A stretch of DNA of 64,000 nucleotides from DASPOJ01 sp050014395 (GTDB taxonomy: Bacteria; Acidobacteriota; Terriglobia; Acidiferrales; UBA7541): NCBI GenBank assembly GCA_050014395.1, contig JBEKDK010000004.1, forward strand, positions 1-64,000, given 5' to 3'. The translations under genes and the position numbers were made by a program. A model generated the notes under the pieces. The model worked only from the letters and a program-made list of their open reading frames with translations, ran no database searches and was not told where the DNA came from. Every line of letters starts with the position of its first letter. The first letter of the stretch is position 1. Positions 35,618 through 43,387 of the stretch are shown here, in pieces.

Positions 35618-36997
35618 TCAAGTTTCCTTGTCGGGATCGTCGGCGATGCCCATTCGCGTGAGGCGATAGCGCAGGGCGTTGCGCGAAAGTCCAAGCATCC
35701 GCGCGGCGCGGCTCTTGTTGCCGGCGGTGCGGCGCAAGGCCTCGCGAATCATTTCGTCTTCCCACTGCTCGAGCGTGACGCCTTCGGGCAGCAGCGGTCC
35801 GGCTTCGGATGGGCCGGAAGCCGGCTTCGCTCGGCCGGAATCGACGTGGATGTCTGCAACTTCGAGCACTTCGCCCTGGGCCAGCGCGCAGGCGCGCTCG
35901 ATCACGTTTTCAAGCTCGCGCACGTTACCGGGCCAATGAAACTCCATCAGAATTTCGAGCGCGTCGGGGCGAATGCCGGTGACCGGCTTGCCGGAGCCGC
36001 GCGAGAATCGCTCGATGAATAATTGCACCAGCTCCGGAATGTCTTCCTTGTGCTCGCGCAGCGGCGGGATGTCGATGGGCACGACGTTCAAGCGGTAATA
36101 CAAATCTTCGCGGAAGGTTCCCTCTTCAAGCGCGGCGCGCAGATCGCGATTCGTGGCCGCGACCAATCGAACATCCACCTTGAGCGTGCGCGTGCCGCCA
36201 AGCCGCTCGAATTCACGCTCCTGGAGCACGCGCAGGAGCTTCACTTGCGTCGCCGGCGGCACGTCGCCGATCTCGTCCAGAAACAGCGTGCCTTTATCGG
36301 CCATCTCGAATTTGCCGGGCTTGGTGCCGGATGCGCCGGTGAACGCGCCCTTCTCGTATCCGAATAATTCGCTTTCGAGCAAATTTTCCGGAATGGCCGT
36401 GCTGTTGATTTTGATGAATGGGCCCGAGGCGCGGCGCGATTTTTCGTGCAGTACGCGGGCGATCATGTCCTTGCCCACGCCGCTTTCTCCGCCCAGCAGC
36501 ACGGTGGCGTTGGTTGGCGCGATGCGCTCGACTGTGGCCATCACCTCCTGCATTTTCGCGCTGCTCGTCACCACATTCGGGTGGGCGTAGCGCTGCCCCA
36601 GCGCCTCGCGCAGCGTGCGATTTTCTTCGCGAAGGCGGCGGACGTCCAGCTCCTTCTGAATCACCATTTTCATTTCCGCCAGCGAAAATGGTTTCAACAC
36701 GTAGTCGCTGGCGCCGGCCTTCATCGCCTCGACAGCCGTTTCGACGGTGCCAAACGCCGTCATCACCACCACCGGCAGCGCCGCGTTGGTGCGCTTTACG
36801 GCCTGCAGAAATTCCAGGCCGTCCATGCCGGGCAGCTTCAGATCGGTCACCACGACATCCACCGATTCCTGCCGCAGCAGCTTCAAGCCCTGCTCCGCGT
36901 CAGCGCCGGTGAGCACACGATGGCCTTCTTCGCTCAGATCGAGCTCCAGCAGCCGGCGCAGCTTCGGCTCGTCTTCGACAATTAGGATTGTAGCCAT
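35618..36997 (-). CDS. NtrC-type sigma-54-dependent response regulator
   Basis: 459 residues. The receiver domain has the phosphoacceptor in VVVTDLKLPGMDG and K in DYVLKPFS. The AAA+ domain has Walker A GGESGVGKD, the sigma-54 loop GYEKGAFTGA, Walker B LFLDEIGDV and the second arginine region RVLQEREFERLGGTRTLKVDVRLVAATN. The C-terminal Fis-type helix-turn-helix is AARMLGLSRNALRYRLTRMGI. It activates sigma-54 promoters after phosphorylation by the upstream kinase (gap 13 bases). The nearest sigma-54 promoter, at 35437-35452, drives DUF6600-like gene 1. It is not NtrC proper on present evidence. Confidence 0.92.
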   Translation of the reverse strand: MATILIVEDEPKLRRLLELDLSEEGHRVLTGADAEQGLKLLRQESVDVVVTDLKLPGMDGLEFLQAVKRTNAALPVVVMTAFGTVETAVEAMKAGASDYVLKPFSLAEMKMVIQKELDVRRLREENRTLREALGQRYAHPNVVTSSAKMQEVMATVERIAPTNATVLLGGESGVGKDMIARVLHEKSRRASGPFIKINSTAIPENLLESELFGYEKGAFTGASGTKPGKFEMADKGTLFLDEIGDVPPATQVKLLRVLQEREFERLGGTRTLKVDVRLVAATNRDLRAALEEGTFREDLYYRLNVVPIDIPPLREHKEDIPELVQLFIERFSRGSGKPVTGIRPDALEILMEFHWPGNVRELENVIERACALAQGEVLEVADIHVDSGRAKPASGPSEAGPLLPEGVTLEQWEDEMIREALRRTAGNKSRAARMLGLSRNALRYRLTRMGIADDPDKET

Positions 36998-37010
36998 TAG
37001 CGTTTCAAGT

Positions 37011-38468
37011 CTATAACACGGCAGCCGAAGATTCGGCGTTCGCCCCGTCCGTGGCGCCTGCTGCCGGCAGAAAAACTACGAATCGAGCGCCGCGCGGGCT
37101 GTTTTCCAGATGAATCGTGCCGCGATGCTCGTCAATGATTTTCGAGACGATCGAAAGGCCCAGGCCCACGCCGGTCTTCTTCGTGGTGACGAACGGATTG
37201 AAAATCTGCTCGCACATTTCGGCCGGCACGCCGGACCCGGTGTCCTCAATACGCACTTCCACGCCCGCCCGCCCGCCGGATTGCGCGGGGTTCACGGAAA
37301 CGCGCAATGTTCCTCCCGCATCGCCCATGGATTCGTATGCGTTCTGCACCAAGTTGACGAACGCGCGCTCCGCCAAATTTTCATCGAGCGGAATTTGCGG
37401 CAAGTCCGGCGCGATGTTGCGCTCCACGCGCACCGGTCCGCCATGCCAGCCTTCGGCAACCGTGGCGAGCACGCGATCGAGAAGCGCCGCGATCGATCCC
37501 GGATATCGCTCCGCGCGCAGTGGCCGCGCAAAATCGAGAAACCGCGAAACCAGCGCGCCCAGGCGATTCACTTCGCTTGAAATGTAACCGGCCAATTCTC
37601 CGGCCAGCGGATTCGACGTGCCGATTTTCTGCTCGAGCATCTCCGCCGAGCCCTTGATCACGCCCAGCGGATTGCGAATTTCGTGCGCCAGGCCCGCGGA
37701 CATCTGACCGAGCGCCGCCAAGCGCTCCGAGCGGCGCGCTTCGTCCTGGGCCTGCTCGAGGCGGGTATTCGTTTCGGCGAGGCGCAGGGCGAGGCCCCGA
37801 TAGCGTGTCGTTTGGCGGCGGATCTCGATCGAAAAACGATTCACCACGATGGCGACCAGAAAGAAAAACAGAATGCGAATCGCAAGCTCGCCCAACTCGG
37901 GCAAACCGATCATGAAATCGCGAGAGGCGGGCAGCAGGTAGTAGCAGTAGGCGGCCGATGCAAGCAGAGTCCACAGCAGCGTGCCGATCGTGTCGAAATA
38001 CATCCCCGCGGTCATCACCGGCAAAAAGAAAATCGGGTAGTAGCTACTGTTGATGGTGGCTTCGCCACCGGTGTGGTCGATCAAAAGCATCGCCAGAGCG
38101 ATCTTCAGCAGCACGGCGTAGTAGCGGCCGCGTCGTGGCTCGAATCGGACGAGGCGCCCTTCGAGCAGTTGCACCGCAGCGATCACTATCAGTATGAGCT
38201 GTTTGTGAATTTCGCGAATCGGCGGAAGAACCGCGAGGCCGGCGAGAATGATCACCACCAGCCAATCGATCCAAGCGCGGCCATCGTGCTCGGTTCGATT
38301 GCCGCCGTCGTCAACCACTTCATCGTCCATCGTGCCGGGAATTGTAGCGGAAATCTCCGGGGCGCCGACATCCGCGCCCGCGTTAATCGCGCGGCTCGCG
38401 GACGCCGTGGCGCCCTCAGTGATCGATTGCGTCCGCCCCTCAGGGCGGGCGTGGAATATCTCAGCCAT
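37011..38468 (-). CDS. NtrB-type sensor histidine kinase with membrane domain
   Basis: 485 residues. An N-terminal cytosolic extension precedes about five or six membrane segments (WLVVIILAGLAVLPPI, AVLLKIALAMLLIDHT, FLPVMTAGMYFDTIGTLLWTLLAS and others). A short coiled coil leads to the HisKA box GLAHEIRNPLGVIKGSAEMLEQ and the HATPase motifs NLVQNAYESMGD, IEDTGSGVPAEM and GVGLGLSIVSKIIDEH. It lies between DUF6600-like gene 2 (gap 19) and the regulator (gap 13) on the same strand, so all three probably form an operon. Signal unknown; a seven-membrane-segment-like sensor suggests an envelope signal. Confidence 0.88.
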   Translation of the reverse strand: MAEIFHARPEGRTQSITEGATASASRAINAGADVGAPEISATIPGTMDDEVVDDGGNRTEHDGRAWIDWLVVIILAGLAVLPPIREIHKQLILIVIAAVQLLEGRLVRFEPRRGRYYAVLLKIALAMLLIDHTGGEATINSSYYPIFFLPVMTAGMYFDTIGTLLWTLLASAAYCYYLLPASRDFMIGLPELGELAIRILFFFLVAIVVNRFSIEIRRQTTRYRGLALRLAETNTRLEQAQDEARRSERLAALGQMSAGLAHEIRNPLGVIKGSAEMLEQKIGTSNPLAGELAGYISSEVNRLGALVSRFLDFARPLRAERYPGSIAALLDRVLATVAEGWHGGPVRVERNIAPDLPQIPLDENLAERAFVNLVQNAYESMGDAGGTLRVSVNPAQSGGRAGVEVRIEDTGSGVPAEMCEQIFNPFVTTKKTGVGLGLSIVSKIIDEHRGTIHLENSPRGARFVVFLPAAGATDGANAESSAAVL

Positions 38469-38487
38469 CTTGGGCTACATCGCTACA

Positions 38488-40506
38488 TCATCGATGCGGA
38501 GGCTTCTGCCCTTGCGAACCCTGACCGCCGCTCGGGTGGCCGCCGCCAGACTGGCCGCCGCTCGGCTGGCTGTGGCTCGGTTGGTTATTGGCGGGCGGCG
38601 GAGTGTTCTGGCTCCCGTGCACCTCTTGATGTTTATCCTGCCAGCCCTGCTGCTTCGCCGTATCACTCTGTTGCTCTTGCGGAGTAGGCTGGCGCACCGG
38701 CGGCGCCGACCGGGCGGTCGGGCTGGGAGTCTGGGCACGCGGCGGCTCCGGCGGTGGCGCGGGCCGTTGCTCTGGCTGCGGCGCCGGGCGTTCCTCGGGC
38801 TGCGGCGCTGGGCGTTCCTCGGGCTGCGGCGCTGGGCGTTGCTCCGGCTGCGGCGCGGGCTGCTCAACATTTCCGCGCCCATTGTTCGGTTCGTTGCCGC
38901 GGCCTTCCCCATTTTGCGGCGGCGCCGATTGCATGCCGCCCTGCTGGCTCGGCGGCCGGTAACCCTGGCCGGGCTGGCCGCCGGTTGTCGCCGCTCCATT
39001 CGAGTGGAAAGTTTGCGGCTTCGCCGGCGCACGCACGGCCACAGTGGTTCGGCTCACCACGGTCGCCGGCGGGCGAGCCGTCGAGACGCGCGATTCGCCG
39101 ATGACGCTGGCGTGCGTCGGCTCGGCCGCGGGCCCCGCGCGATTCACGGGCGCCGAAGCCAGATCGCGCTCCGGCACGTTGACGACATTTCTTGAGACAT
39201 CGCGGCCCCCCACGAATGTATCGTGCGCGACGACGGTGACCCCACCATTCACATGCTGATTGACGTACGTAACGTTCCGCGCATTGTTGTGAAACACGTC
39301 GACCACCGTGTTGCGGTCCACCACCGTGTTCGTCACGTTGATGCGCGTCATGTATCCCATGCTGACGTGATACGTCGGCATGAACACCTCACGCGGACCC
39401 AGCGGGAACCACGCGATCCCTCCGCCGCCACCGATTACAATCGAGAACGAAAACCCCGGCTCGCCGCCGACCCAACCGACCAGCGCCGGCGCGTACACCG
39501 GACGAACTCCAGCGGCATACGGACCCGGCACCCAGCCCCATCGCCCGCCGAAGACCGCCCAGCGGCCATAGTGAAACGGCGCAAATCCCCACGGCTCCGA
39601 ATCCACCCACGTCCATCCCCACGGCGCGATCCAAACCCAGTGGCCGAAGCGATACGGCGCCCAACCCACCGCCACGCTACTCGGGAACCACACCGTTCCG
39701 TAATCGGCTTCGGGTGCCCATGTGCCATTCGCATCAAACTCGTCGCTGCCGGTGGTTTCGGGTGATAAGTATTGAGGCGCCGGGGCGCTGTTCTCCATCG
39801 CATCGCGCTGCGCTGACCACTGCTCGAAATCCGTTTGCGGCAGTGAATCCGCATCCTCGAGGCTGTAATCGAGCGTGTCCGTGCCGGTGAACGTCGCTTG
39901 CTGATCGGGAGTGATATTCCACGAGCGCCCGCCGCCGGTCACTTGCCCTGCGCCCGCGACCACGGTCACAACGGTGACGTCTTTATCGGGGTCGGCATCA
40001 ATTTCATACGTGCCCGGCTGCATCAACGTTACCGCAAGATTCGGCGCGTCCACCTCAAACGCGTCGTTCGGATCGAGCTGCCGCAAGCGCACGATCACCG
40101 ACCCAGCCGAAACCTGAAGCTGGATCACGTTGTCCGACAAATTCAAAAACGAAACGCCCGTGTTGTGACCGAGGCGCACGGAGGTCGAGCCCACTTCCAT
40201 TTCCACCCAGCCGTCGGTATCGGACCACAGCTGATCGCCGGTGGTGAGCGGGCGATTGACTTCCGCCGCTACCCAATCGTTGTCGCCTCCGCCGGCCGGC
40301 TGAAATGACACCGAACCCTGCAGAAAATTTAGGTCGGCCACGCGGCCCGGCGGATCGTCAGCCGTTGCGCCGGTCCCGCTTTGCGCCGGGGCCGGCGGAG
40401 GCGCGCTCTGCGCCGCGGCCGTAATCGGCGCGCGCAGCAAAAAGGCGATGGCCGCCAGCGCCAAGGCCGCGAAAAAAAACTTGCGAGATTTCATCTGCAT
40501 CTGCAT
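38488..40506 (-). CDS. Secreted FecR/DUF6600-like proline-rich protein 2
   Basis: 672 residues from the ATG at 40506 (MQMQMKSRKFFFAALALAAIA), with GGAGG upstream. Signal peptide, then a FecR-like domain (LNFLQGSVSFQPAGGGDNDW, SVRLGHNTGVSFLNLSDNVIQLQVSAGSVIV), then repeats GWAPYRFGHWVWIAPWGWTWVD and GFAPFHYGRWAVFGGRWGWVPG. The tail is proline/glutamate/serine rich, with tandem repeats of PAPQPEQR/PAPQPEER and a later S/G/Q/H segment. A paralogue of the gene at 33164-35386 with proline in place of glycine in the tail. The kinase and NtrC-type regulator follow in the same direction, so this protein may be the sensed or controlled partner of that pair. Confidence 0.78.
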   Translation of the reverse strand: MQMQMKSRKFFFAALALAAIAFLLRAPITAAAQSAPPPAPAQSGTGATADDPPGRVADLNFLQGSVSFQPAGGGDNDWVAAEVNRPLTTGDQLWSDTDGWVEMEVGSTSVRLGHNTGVSFLNLSDNVIQLQVSAGSVIVRLRQLDPNDAFEVDAPNLAVTLMQPGTYEIDADPDKDVTVVTVVAGAGQVTGGGRSWNITPDQQATFTGTDTLDYSLEDADSLPQTDFEQWSAQRDAMENSAPAPQYLSPETTGSDEFDANGTWAPEADYGTVWFPSSVAVGWAPYRFGHWVWIAPWGWTWVDSEPWGFAPFHYGRWAVFGGRWGWVPGPYAAGVRPVYAPALVGWVGGEPGFSFSIVIGGGGGIAWFPLGPREVFMPTYHVSMGYMTRINVTNTVVDRNTVVDVFHNNARNVTYVNQHVNGGVTVVAHDTFVGGRDVSRNVVNVPERDLASAPVNRAGPAAEPTHASVIGESRVSTARPPATVVSRTTVAVRAPAKPQTFHSNGAATTGGQPGQGYRPPSQQGGMQSAPPQNGEGRGNEPNNGRGNVEQPAPQPEQRPAPQPEERPAPQPEERPAPQPEQRPAPPPEPPRAQTPSPTARSAPPVRQPTPQEQQSDTAKQQGWQDKHQEVHGSQNTPPPANNQPSHSQPSGGQSGGGHPSGGQGSQGQKPPHR
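38757..38861. repeat. In-frame 24-bp tandem repeats in DUF6600-like gene 2
   Basis: Four tandem copies of a 24-base unit encode PAPQPEQR or PAPQPEER (8 residues each). The copies are nearly identical in DNA sequence, so copy number is likely to vary among strains. They form an extended proline-rich spacer in the protein. Confidence 0.75.
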
Positions 40507-40609
40507 GTGCTCATTCCTCCGTCGCACTCCACGCCATTCCACACTGTGTAAAACACCGGCATCCTGTATTAGTTTCCCGCCGGGCAAAAAGGGATGTAAG
40601 GCCTTCGTT

Positions 40610-40665
40610 CGATTTCACTCGAACGGTCGTTCGATTCCACTTGAGCCGGGAGCGATTCTACTTGA
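40610..40665. promoter_or_regulatory. Three helically phased direct repeats upstream of DUF6600-like gene 2
   Basis: CGATTTCACTCGA (40610-40622), CGATTCCACTTGA (40632-40644) and CGATTCTACTTGA (40653-40665) are spaced 22 and 21 bases apart, two turns of the helix. They sit about 110-160 bases upstream of the start at 40506, as expected for activator sites. I found no sigma-54 promoter between them and the gene. No protein can be named. Confidence 0.5.
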
Positions 40666-40725
40666 ATTGACGTTGAATTGATGCACGCTTCAACCGTTAG
40701 CGACACCCGCCGGCGCGTTATCGCC

Positions 40726-42066
40726 TCAGTGACGCGCCGCGGGCGCGCCTACGTAGCTGACGCGCCAAATTGAATTTGAGCCGTCGTCGCTGACGAACAG
40801 CGCGCCATCCTTCGCCACCGTAACGCCGACGGGGCGGCCCCACACGCCGCCTTGCGGTGTGACGAAGCCGGTCAGGAAATCTTCGTACTCGCCGGTGGCT
40901 TTCCCCGAGCTATCTACGGGCACGCGAATCACTTCGTAGCCGGTGCGCAGGTTACGGTTCCACGAGCCGTGCTCGGCGGCGAAAATATCGGCGTGATATT
41001 CCTTCGGATATTGAGCACCCTCGTAAAACGTCATCTCGAGAGAAGCGTTGTGCGGTTGGAGGAGCACGTCGGGGACGATCGCCTTGCTTCGCAGTTCGGG
41101 ATGCTTGCCCGGAAAACGCGGATCGGGATTTCCGCCGGTGTAATACCACGGCCATCCGTAAAATCCGCCGTCCTGCACATGCGTGATGTAGTCGGGCGGC
41201 AAATTGTCGCCCAATTCATCGCGCTCGTTCGTCGAGCACCATAGCTCGCCCGTCTCCGGCTGAATCGCTTCGCCAACACAATTGCGAATGCCCCAGGCGT
41301 AGACGCGCTGACCGCTGCCGTCGGGATTGAACTCCAGGACATCGGCACGATTGGTTTCAATGGGGCTTGCATCCGTATCCGTGATGTTGGCGGCCGAACC
41401 CACGGAGACATACATTTTCTTTCCGTCCGCACTGAACACAACGTCGCGCGTCCAATGGCTCCCGCCATGCGGAAGCACCGGCACAATTGTTTCCGGCTTG
41501 CCCGTCGCCACCAAATCGCCGTTGTGGTACGCGAAGCGCACCACCGAATCCGTGTCGCCCACGTACACATATTGCGGATCGGGGCCCGGCGGATAGAACG
41601 CGATTCCGAACGGCCGATTCAGGCCCTTCGCGAACACCGAGGTGCGCTGCGGCTTTCCTTCCGGCGTGACGCCGCGAAAGACCAGGATTCGGCCCGGAAT
41701 ATCATCCGACGCATTCACTGGGAAACTTTCCGCCACGAAAATATCGCCGTTGGGCGCCGTGCGGATTTCGCGCGGATTGTCCAGGCCCGTCACGTAGAGC
41801 TGCACTTTGAAGCCCGGCAGCGCTTCCGGCATGGCGCCAGCCGGGCGCGGAATCAATTTCGGGGCATTTTGCGCGGTTTGCGTCGCAAAGGGCGCCGGCA
41901 AATCTTCCGGAGTGATCTTGCGAAACACGCCGGGATGTTCCGCTTCAAACGAATGAAACGCCGCGGCCCCAGTCACAACTTGCTGCGGCTTCGCGTCCTG
42001 TGAGCGCGCCGATATCCACGCAACGCACGCCAACGCCATAATCAAAATTCCCAATCGTTTAGACAC
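40726..42066 (-). CDS. Sorbosone dehydrogenase-like secreted protein
   Basis: 446 residues from a GTG at 42066 with GAGGAG upstream; a longer frame reaching 42267 is not favoured. The signal peptide is RLGILIMALACVAWISA. The six-bladed beta-propeller of soluble sugar/sorbosone dehydrogenases is recognisable from IRTAPNGDIFVAESFPVNASDDIPGRILVF, NRPFGIAFYPPG, VYVGDTDSVVRFAYHNGD, TRDVVFSADGKKMYVSVGSAAN, NPDGSGQRVYAWGIRNCVGEAIQP, WCSTNERDELGDNLPPDY and GFYGWPWYY. The usual cofactor for related proteins is PQQ; no PQQ biosynthesis gene is in this window. Probably acts in the periplasm. Substrate unknown. Confidence 0.82.
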   Translation of the reverse strand: MSKRLGILIMALACVAWISARSQDAKPQQVVTGAAAFHSFEAEHPGVFRKITPEDLPAPFATQTAQNAPKLIPRPAGAMPEALPGFKVQLYVTGLDNPREIRTAPNGDIFVAESFPVNASDDIPGRILVFRGVTPEGKPQRTSVFAKGLNRPFGIAFYPPGPDPQYVYVGDTDSVVRFAYHNGDLVATGKPETIVPVLPHGGSHWTRDVVFSADGKKMYVSVGSAANITDTDASPIETNRADVLEFNPDGSGQRVYAWGIRNCVGEAIQPETGELWCSTNERDELGDNLPPDYITHVQDGGFYGWPWYYTGGNPDPRFPGKHPELRSKAIVPDVLLQPHNASLEMTFYEGAQYPKEYHADIFAAEHGSWNRNLRTGYEVIRVPVDSSGKATGEYEDFLTGFVTPQGGVWGRPVGVTVAKDGALFVSDDGSNSIWRVSYVGAPAARH

Positions 42067-42282
42067 GGCGATATCTCCTCGGCCGGAAGCGCGCCCTTTC
42101 ACGAATGCAGAATCGCGCGATGCGCGCCGCGAAATTTGCCGCCAAACGGAATCATACCACCGTCTCGGAAGCGAAAAAAAAACGGGAAGCTCGCGCCAAG
42201 TTGCGGGTGACCTAGGATCGAATGCGCAGACGTATGCGCCGCAACGGTACAACCGGGGCCATTTCATGCGAAACGAATCGGA

Positions 42283-43020
42283 TTATTCGCGCTGAGCCGC
42301 GGAACTGTGCACGGAAAGAAACGCCAGCGTCAGCGGCCAGGCTTCGGCTGCGGAAACTGCGTGGTATGCCGGCCGCGCGTCGCAGAAAAATCCGTGATCG
42401 GCGTCCGAGAATTCAACGTTCACGAAATTCTTGCCCGCTGCGCGCAGCGCGTCGGTGACGGAGCGGACCACATCCGGTCCGAGATGCTTGTCGCGTCCGC
42501 CCCAGATCAGCATCACGGGCGCGCGCAATTCGCTTGCGCGATCGAGCAGTCCGGGGCGCTGCGCGCTCGGCGCGATGCCGCCGCCATAGAACGAAACTGC
42601 GCAGGCGATCGGCAGCGTGAGCGCCGCGAGAAACGCCACCATTCCGCCCATGCAGAACCCTACGGCGGCGATCGGCGATTTGCCAACGCCGTTCGCGGTG
42701 AGCCAACCGTGCGACGCGCGAAGATCCGCTTCCAGTTGCGGATGGCGCAGAGCCTGCGTGTGCGGCATGGCGGACGGAAAATCGTCGTAGCGCCCCTCGA
42801 ACCCTGGGCCGGTGCGATGAAACAACTCAGGCGCGATGGCCACGTAGCCTTCGCGCGCAAATCGCTCGGTGATGTCGCGAATGTGCGCGTTCACGCCGAA
42901 CGCTTCCTGGCCGACGATCAGGCCCGGATGCGCGCCCGGTGTCGCGGGCCGCGCCGCGTACGCACGCATCGTCGTGCCGTCGTCAGCGCTCAAATTCACG
43001 AATTCGCTGCGAATTTCCAT
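42283..43020 (-). CDS. Dienelactone hydrolase family protein
   Basis: 245 residues of an alpha/beta hydrolase. The nucleophile elbow GFCMGG carries the cysteine typical of dienelactone hydrolases; the acid is in LIWGGRDKHLGPD and the histidine in FSDADHGFFCDARPAYH. N-terminal segments LSADDGTTMRAYAARPATPGAHPGLIVGQEAFGVNAHIRDI and EGYVAIAPELFHRTGPGFEG are family-typical. It is cytosolic with no signal peptide. Many relatives act on carboxymethylenebutenolide, others on diverse esters, so the substrate cannot be set. It is divergent from leader A. Confidence 0.88.
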   Translation of the reverse strand: MEIRSEFVNLSADDGTTMRAYAARPATPGAHPGLIVGQEAFGVNAHIRDITERFAREGYVAIAPELFHRTGPGFEGRYDDFPSAMPHTQALRHPQLEADLRASHGWLTANGVGKSPIAAVGFCMGGMVAFLAALTLPIACAVSFYGGGIAPSAQRPGLLDRASELRAPVMLIWGGRDKHLGPDVVRSVTDALRAAGKNFVNVEFSDADHGFFCDARPAYHAVSAAEAWPLTLAFLSVHSSAAQRE

Positions 43021-43088
43021 GAGTCCTTACCCCCTGCGCAACATCCAAATGATAGCACCGGCGCGCCTTGCGGTGTTCCGGCGCACCG

Positions 43089-43117
43089 TTTAAAACTTTG
43101 AGATATCCTGAGGATAT
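43089..43117 (+). promoter_or_regulatory. Probable promoter of leader A with an overlapping palindrome
   Basis: TTTAAA (43089-43094) and GGATAT (43112-43117) are separated by 17 bases. The -10 overlaps a perfect inverted repeat, ATATCCTGAGGATAT (43103-43117), which could be an operator. The string AGGATATGAG (43111-43120) also occurs upstream of leader B (23273-23282, minus strand). The likely transcript start is a dozen bases before the leader ATG at 43136. Confidence 0.55.
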
Positions 43118-43135
43118 GAGATACTTCCGTCGCTC

Positions 43136-43255
43136 ATGAACGATCAAATCCAGAAGACGGCTTGCTGCTGCGGCGTGGTGTGCTGCTGCATTATGTGTTG
43201 TTGTGCGCCATGTTGTTGTATGCCCGCGTCTTCTGGGGGGATCCTGACGAGCTAG
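43136..43255 (+). CDS. Cys-rich leader peptide A (attenuator of sat-TauE-cysH)
   Basis: A 39-residue frame from an ATG at 43136 to a TAG at 43253. It begins MNDQIQKTA and then has four triplets of cysteine, separated by GVV, IM and AP, before ending MPASSGGILTS. Twelve of 39 residues are Cys. The end of the frame (CGTCTTCTGG, 43227-43236) is exactly complementary to CCAGAAGACG (43292-43301), which forms part of the 5' arm and loop of the terminator 30 bases after the stop. When cysteine is scarce, a ribosome stalled on the Cys runs would leave this pairing free and prevent termination. Architecture is seen; regulation is inferred by analogy with amino-acid leader attenuators. Confidence 0.9.
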   Translation: MNDQIQKTACCCGVVCCCIMCCCAPCCCMPASSGGILTS

Positions 43256-43284
43256 AACTAAAAATAGCTCAACCGTAGTCAGAG

Positions 43285-43327
43285 CCCACCGCCAGAAGAC
43301 GACCTGGCAGGTGGGTTTTTTGTTTTT
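43285..43327 (+). terminator. Attenuator terminator of leader A
   Basis: CCCACCGCCAG, loop AAGACGAC, CTGGCAGGTGGG, then T6-G-T5. Eleven base pairs with one bulged base. It lies between leader A and sat, 60 bases before the sat start, and is nearly identical to the leader B terminator. Confidence 0.92.
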
Positions 43328-43387
43328 AGGAAGCGAAAGGCAAGACCGACCACTCAAAAACGAGAGTCGACCCGGGAGAACCGCTAG

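Noticed and set aside
40507..40609. A sigma-54 promoter for DUF6600-like gene 2
   Set aside because: The nearest candidate (TGGCGTGGAGTGCG, minus strand) has a spacing of 8 instead of 10 between GG and GC.
43256..43330. A SAM or other riboswitch before sat
   Set aside because: The sequence gives a plain terminator with a complementary coding segment; no multi-helix aptamer core was visible, and the Cys-rich ORF explains it better.
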